Source: Nymphaea colorata
Lineage: Eukaryota; Streptophyta; Magnoliopsida; Nymphaeales; Nymphaeaceae
Length of the DNA: 64,000 bases
Direction: 5' to 3'
NCBI RefSeq assembly: GCF_008831285.2
Contig: NC_045143.1
Coordinates: 22,820,302 to 22,884,301 of the forward strand
In this document: positions 57,635-64,000 of the stretch, piece by piece
Position numbering within the stretch: the stretch's first letter is position 1
How the letters are laid out: each line of letters begins with the position of its first letter
The notes under the pieces: model-generated
Databases searched by the model: none
Seen by the model: only the letters and a program-made list of their open reading frames with translations
Told to the model about the DNA's origin: nothing
Translations under genes and position numbers: made by a program

Positions 57635-59205
57635 CTCCCCCTCAAGTTGGGCATGCATATCAAACATGCCCAACTTGGATACATTTCTCTCAAATGGAGT
57701 TACATGTAAAGCTTTAGTTAGAATATCAGCAGTTTGGTCTTCAGACTTCATGTATGGTAATGTTAACTCTCTGGCATCAATTCTTTCTCTGATGAAGTGA
57801 CGGTCAATCTCAACATGCTTTGTTCGATCATGAAGCACTGGATTGTTAGCCAAGTTAATAGCAGACTTGTTGTCACAATACATCCTCATAGGCCCCTCAA
57901 TCTCTATCCCAATATCAGTCAGCAAGATCTTTAGCCACAACAACTCTGATACTCCATAGCAACTGCCCTATATTCAGCCTCTGCACTTGAGCGGGAGCAG
58001 ACATCTTGTCTCTTGCTTCTCCAAACAACTAGATTTCCCCCAAGTAAACGCAGTACCCTGAAGTAGATCTTCTGGTGTCAACACAGCCTGCCCAGTCTGC
58101 ATCAGAATACCCTTCAATTTCTATAGACCTCTGTTTCACATATAGAAGAGTCCCTTGCCAGGATTCTTCTTCAAGTAACACAGGATTCTATCTACAGCCT
58201 TCAAGTGCACATCCGTAAGTGCATGCATAAACTGGCTCATCACATTTACAGCAAAGGTGATGTCTGGTCTAGTCAGAGTGAGGTATATCAATTTACCAAC
58301 TAGCCGTTGATATCTCCCTTTAGCTTCTTCACACAAAAGTTCTCCATCCTTGCTACCGAGCTTGTGCCCAGCATCCAGAGAAGTAGAAACTGGTCTGCAT
58401 CCCAGTTTTCCTGTCTCCTTCAGTAAATCCAAGGTATACTTCATTTGATTAAGCACAAGAGTTGTACCTGATCTGGTAATTTCAATACCAAGGAAATACT
58501 TCAGTTTGCCAAGATCCTTGAGATCAAATTCAGCCGATAGTAAACCCTTTAATCTTGCTATCTCTTTTTCATCATCACCTGTAATAATCATATCATCAAC
58601 ATAAACCAGCAGTAAAGTAACTATACCCTCTATCCTCTTTACAAAGATAGTATGATCTTCATTTCCTTGTTTATAACCATGCTTCTTCATAACAAGTCTG
58701 AGATGTTCAAACCATGCTCGGGGAGACTGTCTGAGCTCATACAAAGCCTTCTTCAGTTTACAGCATTTTCCAGGTTTCTTAAAACCCGGGGGCATACACA
58801 TATATACTTCCTCTTCGAGATCTCCGTTGAGAAAGGCATTTTTAACATCGAGTTGGCACATCTCCCAACCCTTCAGTACCGCCAAACAAATAATAACTCT
58901 AACAGTCTTCATCTTCGCAACTGGGGCAAACGTCTCTAAGTAGTCGATCCCATATTTCTGACTGAACCCCTTGGCCACCAGACGTGTTTTGTACCTCTCA
59001 ATGTTCTCATCTAGTTTGTCCTTAATGGTGTAGACCCACTTTGACCCCACCAAATGAGCTTCTTCAGGAATCTCTACCACCTCCCATATCCGATTTATGT
59101 CTAAGGCCTCAATCTCTTCTTGCATAGCATGAGTCCACTTGGGGTCACTCTGAGCCTCTGTAACACTCCTGGGAATCACAGCCACAGACAATGATGATAC
59201 AAAAC
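57629..59205 (-). pseudogene. copia C pol, RT and RNase H part
   Basis: Minus strand. RT (about 59150-58300): GSKWVYTIKDKLDENIERYK, VAKGFSQKYGIDYLETFAP, LDVKNAFLNGDLEEEVYM, YVDDM; then RNase H with two one-base deletions, one near 58043 (in GYCVYLGGNL) and one near 57950 (in AVAMGVSEL), and the tail KHVEIDRHFIRERI and ADILTKAL. The catalytic YVDD box and HVEIDRHF are intact. The frame is continued at 62996 after the insertion of copia D. Confidence 0.9.
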
Positions 59206-59490
59206 TGTAGAAACACGAACCACAAAGAGAGAGTAGAGAACGAACACACAATATACGTGGAAAACCTCAGAAAGAGGTGAAAAACCACGGGGAAGCTCTG
59301 ACCTAGGGGCTCACCGCAACCCTAGGAGAGAGAAAATTATATTTCACTTAATTCAACACTTAAACATAAGTGACAATATAAAGAGGGAGAGAGGAGAAGC
59401 TGCCTAGGGTATCGAGCCCGCCTCGGTACCCGCGCCCCATAGAACCGGGTCCAGATATGGACCCGGTTCCTACAACAACATATTCTAACA
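59206..59490 (-). mobile_element. 3' LTR of copia D
   Basis: 285 bp, + strand TGTAGAAACACGAACCAC...CATATTCTAACA. In element sense it starts TGTTAG, and the pol stop codon TAG is its bases 4-6. Polypurine tract at 59491-59503 (element sense GCTTGAGGGGGAG). Confidence 0.95.
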
Positions 59491-61626
59491 CTCCCCCTCA
59501 AGCTTGGCATACATGTCAAACATGCCAAGCTTGCTAACATTCTTTTCGAATGAAGAAGTACAAAGCCCTTTAGTTAGGACGTCTGCAATTTGATCTTCAG
59601 ACTTCATATATGGCAGGATCAGCTCCTTTGAGTCAATGCGTTCCCGGATAAAATGACGGTCAATCTCCACATGTTTGGTCCTGTCATGTAGCACTGGATT
59701 ATTTGCAAGATTAATCGCAAACTTGTTGTCACAGTACATCTTCATTTTATCTCCCAGTTCCACACTGATATCAGTCAAAAGAATCTTCAGCCACAGCACC
59801 TCTGTAACCCCCATTGCAACAGCCCTGTACTCAGCCTCAGCACTAGACCTCGAACATACTTCTTGCCTCTTACTTCTCCAAACAACTAGGTTACCTCCAA
59901 GAAAGATACAATACCCTGTAGTGGACCTCCTTATGTCAGTGCAACCTGCCCAATCTGCATCTGAGTAGCCCTCAATAGTAAGTTTGTCTTGTCGAGTATA
60001 CAGCAGTCCTTTTCCTGGGTCATTCTTCAGATATCCCAACACTCTTTCTGCACTCTTCCAGTGACAATCCGTAGGAGCATGCATAAATTGACTTAGCACA
60101 TTTATCGCATACGTGATATCAGGGCGAGTTAGAGTAAGATAGATAAGCATACCGACTAGCCTCTGATATCGCCCTTTTTCTTCCTCATCCAGAATAGTGC
60201 CCGTCTTGATACTTATCTTAGTCCCCGACTCCATAGGAGTAAGATAGGGCCTACAACCAAGTTTACCTGTCTCCTTTAGTAAGTCAAGAGTGTACTTCCT
60301 TTGATTCATAACCAGCCCTGTCTCTGATCGGGCAATCTCTATCCCCAGAAAGTATCTCAGCTTACCCAGATCCTTGAGGTCGAATTCTTTAGCTAATCTC
60401 TCCTTCATCTTTCTGTTTTCTTCTTCATCACTGCCAGTGACAATCATATCATCAACGTAGACAAGGAGAAGACTCACCAGACCATCTCTCTGCTTTATGA
60501 ATAGGGTATGATCTCCATTTCCTTGCTTGTACCCAGTAGACTTCATAACGATCCTTAGTCTCTCAAACCAAGCTCTAGGCGACTGCTTCAAGCCATACAA
60601 AGCTTTCTTGAGGTGACAACATTTTCCCTCTTGAACATACCCGGGAGGCATGCTCATATAGACTTCTTCCTCCAGATGGCCGTTCAAGAACGCATTTTTA
60701 ACATCAAGCTGGTCCATGCGCCACTTCCTGTGCACAGCAAGAGCAAGAATAACCCTCACGGTCTTCAACTTTGCAACCGGGGCAAAGGTCTCAAAATAGT
60801 CGATCTCATACTTCTGGCTGAACCCCTTTGCAACCAGACGAGCTTTATATCGATCTACAGTGCCATCAGGTTTGTACTTCACGTTGTAAACCCACTTAGA
60901 GCCAACTAAGTGTGTCCCTTTAGGGATATCAACAACTTCCCATGTTTTGTTCTTAGCTAACGCACCCATCTCCTCCGTCATAGCATGTAACCACTTGGGA
61001 TCATCCTTAGCATCATCCACCGACCTGGGAATAACAACTTTGGATAAGGTTGTGATAAAACATTTGTAATTTGTACTGAGCTTAGCATAGGAAACAAATC
61101 TCTGAATAGGGTGAGAAGTACATGACCTGGTGCCTTTGCGCAAAGCAATGGGGAGCTCTTCATTCGATGGACTTGGGTCATCCGGGGAGATCACAGGATT
61201 GGGATTGGTTCTATCCTCATCACCAACATCTTCCACTGTAGCCTTCTCCTTTCTGACATAAACCTGGCCAAACAAGTGATCCCGGGCAACAGTGGGCTGA
61301 GCATCCACCGTGACCCCTTCCATATGACTGCCCTTCTCATTACTGACTGTGACCGTGTCAACCACACTGGGACTAACCTTGTAATCCAAAAACTCCATAA
61401 ACTGAATCAGCTGATTAGAAGAATACTCTTCCCCTTTGTTCCCAAGACACTCCCCCTGAAGAGGATTCACCGGAAAATACGACTCATGTTCATGAAATGT
61501 AACATCCCTCGAAACATACACTTTGAAAGTAGTGGGATCCACACATTTATACCCCTTCTGAGTGGAAGAGTACCCCAAGAAAACTCCTTTAATAGACCGG
61601 GGATCAAATGAGTGCAATGAGTGCAA
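59485..61626 (-). CDS. copia D pol remnant: integrase tail, RT, RNase H (713 codons open)
   Basis: Minus strand, no internal stop. It opens right at the deletion junction with the integrase tail (DPRSIKGVFLGYSSTQKGYK, VYVSRDVTFHEHESYF), then a linker with YSSNQLIQFMEFLDYK and LRKGTRSCTSHPIQRFVSYA, RT with VAKGFSQKYEIDYFETFAPV, LDVKNAFLNGHLEEEVYM, LYGLKQSPRAWF and YVDDM, and RNase H with SDADWAGCTDIRRSTTGYC, CSRSSAEAEYRAVAMG and KHVEIDRHFIRER, ending LEGEC. DD of RT is intact. The first ATG is a product of the deletion and its use as a start is doubtful. Protease and integrase core are absent. Confidence 0.85.
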   Translation of the reverse strand: MHSLHSFDPRSIKGVFLGYSSTQKGYKCVDPTTFKVYVSRDVTFHEHESYFPVNPLQGECLGNKGEEYSSNQLIQFMEFLDYKVSPSVVDTVTVSNEKGSHMEGVTVDAQPTVARDHLFGQVYVRKEKATVEDVGDEDRTNPNPVISPDDPSPSNEELPIALRKGTRSCTSHPIQRFVSYAKLSTNYKCFITTLSKVVIPRSVDDAKDDPKWLHAMTEEMGALAKNKTWEVVDIPKGTHLVGSKWVYNVKYKPDGTVDRYKARLVAKGFSQKYEIDYFETFAPVAKLKTVRVILALAVHRKWRMDQLDVKNAFLNGHLEEEVYMSMPPGYVQEGKCCHLKKALYGLKQSPRAWFERLRIVMKSTGYKQGNGDHTLFIKQRDGLVSLLLVYVDDMIVTGSDEEENRKMKERLAKEFDLKDLGKLRYFLGIEIARSETGLVMNQRKYTLDLLKETGKLGCRPYLTPMESGTKISIKTGTILDEEEKGRYQRLVGMLIYLTLTRPDITYAINVLSQFMHAPTDCHWKSAERVLGYLKNDPGKGLLYTRQDKLTIEGYSDADWAGCTDIRRSTTGYCIFLGGNLVVWRSKRQEVCSRSSAEAEYRAVAMGVTEVLWLKILLTDISVELGDKMKMYCDNKFAINLANNPVLHDRTKHVEIDRHFIRERIDSKELILPYMKSEDQIADVLTKGLCTSSFEKNVSKLGMFDMYAKLEGEC

Positions 61627-61627
61627 T
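61610..61627. repeat. 9-bp tandem duplication at the deletion junction of copia D
   Basis: GAGTGCAAT occurs twice head to tail (61610-61618, 61619-61627) exactly where gag sequence gives way to integrase-tail sequence, as filler DNA of an end-joining repair would. Confidence 0.8.
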
Positions 61628-62375
61628 GCCGGGCAGGACGCTGCCCAGTCCCTGAGGCACGGCTGACAAAGGCAGAAGGGCCATGACCGGTGTCAAGATG
61701 CATCACCTGGCGACGTTGTTCTTCAGACTCAACACGAGCATATACTTCCTCTATCCCCGGAATCTCATCACCATTAAGAATCTGGCTACGAATAGACTCA
61801 AATTCATCCCGCAGGCCTCCCAGAAACAGAAACGTACGGTCCATCCATTCCTTTTCCCAGTAGAGGGAATGATCTGAACCGCACTTCCACTCATCAGTCA
61901 CATGATAATCTAGCTCCTCCCATTTGGTCTTCAGGGCAGCATAGAAGGCAGCAACAGACAAATCACCCTGTGTCAAGGAGTAAATACTGCGTTTAATCTG
62001 ATAGGTGCGCAGATGTCTCTTCTTGCGACCATACATCTTTGCAAGCACAGTCCACATATCAAAAGAGGTCGGCTTCCGCAGAATGAGAGGCTGGATATCG
62101 AAGGCCACGGAGCTGATAATCCACACCTTCACTTGGCTGTCCTCCAACGCCCACGTCGCCCATTGAGGATCAGATTTGATGGGCGCAGGTTTGTCGCCAG
62201 TGATGTAAGAGAGACGCCCACGGCTAGTAATCCCAATCTCGAGAGCGGCAGACCAAGATAGGTAATTGTCCTTGGTCAGACGGATGGAGGTGACCTGGAT
62301 CGGCACGTTCTCAGTCTTGGAGGCGCTGCCCGCGTCAAGGACGGCATCTTTTTGAGTCCCCATCGCTTCTGCCAT
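61628..62375 (-). CDS. copia D gag, C-terminally truncated
   Basis: Minus strand from ATG 62375 (MAEAMGTQKD); an upstream in-frame ATG at 62405 lies in the leader. Gag is open through VTSIRLTKDNYLSWSAALE, TWALEDSQVKVWIISSVAFD, KMYGRKKRHLRTYQ and KTKWEELDYHVTDEWKCGSD to RASGTGQRPARHC, where the zinc knuckle should follow. The deletion cuts inside the knuckle (CTHC then unrelated residues), and the gag frame continues about 50 codons into the integrase-tail sequence in the wrong frame, stopping at 61467. Nucleic-acid binding by this gag would be impaired. Confidence 0.85.
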
Positions 62376-62710
62376 CACAAACAAGCACACAGCAACAAGA
62401 GGCACAGCGGCGAGAATGAGGCAGCGGCGACGGGAATGAGGCAGCGGCGACGGAAGGCAGGCGCCGGCGCAACACAGAGGCCACCCACGGTGGCAGAAAC
62501 CAAGAACAGGCCGAACGGAGGACTGCGGAGGAGCAACAGAGGACGGCGGAACAGAGGACGGCGGCGGCGGAACAGAGGACGGCGGCGGCAGAGCAGGGCG
62601 ACGTCACAAGGGCAGCAGCGGCGCTGGAACTTCAACGGCGTCGGGCGACGAAAAAACTTGACGATCCTCGGAAAAGAAACGCTTCTCCAACTTCGCTGGC
62701 TCTGAGACCA
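62376..62710 (-). other. copia D leader and primer site
   Basis: GC-rich leader with repeated CGGCGGCGGAACAGAGGA-type phrases (62520-62600). The primer site, read in element sense at 62710-62696, is TGGTCTCAGAGCCAG, one base different from the usual TGGTATCAGAGC. Confidence 0.8.
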
Positions 62711-62995
62711 TGTAGAAACACGAACCACAAAGAGAGAGTAGAGAACGAACACACAATATACGTGGAAAACCTCAGAAAGAGGTGAAAAACCACGGGGAAG
62801 CTCTGACCTAGGGGCTCACCGCAACCCTAGGAGAGAGAAAATTATATTTCACTTAATTCAACACTTAAACATAAGTGACAATATAAAGAGGGAGAGAGGA
62901 GAAGCCGCCTAGGGTACCGAGCCCACCTCGGTACCCGCGCCCCATAGAACCGGGTCCAGATATGGACCCGGTTCCTACAACAACATATTCTAACA
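62711..62995 (-). mobile_element. 5' LTR of copia D
   Basis: 285 bp, identical to the 3' LTR except for three transitions within a 25-bp stretch (C/T, C/T, A/G at about 62908, 62919 and 62927). Confidence 0.95.
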
Positions 62996-63427
62996 AAAAC
63001 ATTTGTAGTCAGTGCTCAATCTAGAATAAGATACAAAGTTACCAATAGGGTGTTGGGTACATGACCTGACACCCTTTCTGAGGGCAATGGGAAGATCCTC
63101 CTTTTCATTTTTTGTCTGACTTTCTCTCTCAACAGGTTGCTTCTGAGCATGACTTGGGTCATCCAAGGAAGAAGTAGGATTAGGATTCGGAGTAGGCTTC
63201 TCACTATCAATCACCTTGTCAGTACAAACTCTCCTCTTAGAATACACCTGCCCGAACAGACGATTGCATTCTTTCTCTGTCTCCATAGGACACACACTCT
63301 CCTTTCCCTGTTCATGTACCTCAATAGACGTCCCATCTTCTTCTTTTCCAAGCACATCGACGGATGGATTCTCTTCACGCCTGTAATCCAGAAAATCTGT
63401 AAACTGAATGTCCTGATTTGGAGAACT
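62996..63427 (-). pseudogene. copia C pol, linker before RT (other side of copia D)
   Basis: Minus strand: FTDFLDYRREENPS, CNRLFGQVYSKRRVC, LRKGVRSCTQHPIGNFVSYS and LSTDYKCF. The last residues continue at 59205 (VSSLSVAVIPRSV), showing that D split this frame. The block matches copia G 32000-32450. It ends at 63427, where an unrelated copia in the opposite direction starts; the 5' half of C is missing. Confidence 0.85.
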
Positions 63428-63870
63428 AAGTCAGTTTATAGATAAGCCAAGAAAAGGCCATTGGGATGCAGCTATGTTATTATTGAAATTTCTACAAGGT
63501 TCCCTTGGAAAGGGTCTATTATTTAAAAGAAGTTTTTCACTTCAGATAGAAGTTTATTCTGATGCAGATTATGCAGGCTCAATTGATGACAAAAAGTCCA
63601 CTACGAGATTCTGTATCCTTGGTGGTGGTAACTTAGTCTCTTGGAGAAGTAAACAGCAAGATGTTGTTCGATCTAGTGCAGAATCAGAATATCGAGTCAT
63701 AGCCAAAATAGCCACTGCAATCACCTGGGTGAGAGCTATGCTAGAAGGCCTTGGAATTCATATAGAATTGCCTATAAAAATGCAATGTGATAATAAAGTG
63801 GCTACTATAGAGCAAATAATCTGATCATCCATGAATGGACCAAGCATATTGAAGTAGATTGTTATTCTAT
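63428..63870 (+). pseudogene. Ty1/copia RNase H fragment (element E)
   Basis: The + frame reads SQFIDKPRKGHWDAAMLLLK, YSDADYAGSIDDKKSTTRFC, GGGNLVSWRSKQQDVV, SSAESEYRVIAKIA and MQCDNKVAT, then after a shift HEWTKHIEVDCY. RNase H catalytic motifs are present. It differs from copia F in sequence, so it is another family. It is cut on both sides: by copia C at 63427 and by a CpG-dense repeat at about 63871. Confidence 0.85.
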
Positions 63871-64000
63871 GTCACACAAACGCGGCTAAAGAGGCGGCGT
63901 ATCCGTGTCGACTCGCCGACAAGGCGATTCCGACACGAGACTCGGCTAGGACACGGCAAAAAATAAAAAATAAAAATTTAATGTTTTTTTTTTTCATTTT
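63871..64000. repeat. CpG-dense repeat start, cut by window end
   Basis: CGTATCCGTGTCGACTCGCC and CGATTCCGACACGAGACTCG place CGTGTCG and CGACACG in inverted order, followed by an AT-rich stretch. The layout (CpG-rich subterminal block, then AT-rich DNA) recalls the hAT ends in this window, but the motif is different. The rest is outside. Confidence 0.4.

Larger units (their letters stand above)
59206..62995 (-). mobile_element. copia D, complete LTR-to-LTR, internally deleted, TSD AAAAC
   Basis: 3790 bp with two 285-bp LTRs (59206-59490 and 62711-62995) that differ at only three sites, all transitions, and a perfect 5-bp duplication AAAAC (59201-59205 and 62996-63000). It has a primer site, gag, RT, RNase H and a polypurine tract but lacks protease and the integrase zinc and catalytic domains. 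Low LTR divergence (about 1%) means a recent insertion. It is related to copia I. Confidence 0.97.

Noticed and set aside
61276-61611. Plus-strand 111-codon frame inside copia D
   Set aside because: Antisense shadow of the pol linker.

Overview
This window looks like an intergenic, transposon-dense stretch of a flowering-plant nuclear genome. The evidence is nested Ty1/copia and Ty3/gypsy LTR retrotransposons with plant initiator-tRNA-Met primer sites (TGGTATCAGAGC type), hAT DNA transposons of the DUF659 type, fold-back/MITE-like repeats, AT/GA microsatellites, and only two traces of host genes, both with plant-like exon structure. I cannot name the species. There is no bacterial operon, CRISPR array, rRNA or tRNA gene that I can see.

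Layout. 1-265 is the 3' end of a hAT element. 1016-1129 is one exon of an ADCK1-like ABC1 kinase gene with an in-frame stop. 2484-2995 is a 255-bp tandem duplication. 5854-6657 is a putative solo LTR next to a copia remnant (6658-9134) whose RT/RNase H third is inverted in place. 9620-10290 is a copia gag relic, followed by a 3.2-kb gypsy LTR (10307-13533) and a scrap of its integrase end. 13807-25061 is mostly unassigned AT-rich DNA holding a fold-back element around an (AT)n tract (20472-21115), an Athila-like integrase relic (about 22780-23135) and three consecutive exons of a single-RRM protein on the minus strand (23397-23803).

From 25062 onward nearly everything is nested retrotransposon. 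Copia B (+, 25062-28090) is followed by hAT K (-, 28113-30243), whose transposase is cut by copia G (-, 30244-32580), which in turn is cut by the 3' LTR and a shortened pol of gypsy H (32581-36378). Copia I (-, 38659-46681) is split by a gypsy solo LTR (41794-44809, target duplication TCCAC). Copia F (+, about 48.3-57.39 kb) is split by another gypsy solo LTR (53134-57291, target duplication ACTAC), which itself carries a complete 1009-bp non-autonomous hAT (53879-54887, TIR CAATGTTATC, target duplication ATTGCAGC). Copia C (-, 57393-59205 plus 62996-63427) is split by copia D (59206-62995, target duplication AAAAC), a young internally deleted element with 285-bp LTRs differing at three sites. 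The window closes with an unrelated copia RNase H piece (+, 63428-63870) and the CpG-dense start of another repeat.

The order of events can be read from the nests: the copia elements came first, gypsy insertions collapsed to solo LTRs by recombination, and the hAT and copia D arrived late. All retroelement genes are broken except the 713-codon pol frame of D, and D lacks protease and the integrase core. The most unusual structures are the hAT family's ends, built of CpG-rich perfect palindromes (CGTATCGTACGATACG), the in-place inversion in the 7-9 kb copia, and the junction signature of the deletion in D.
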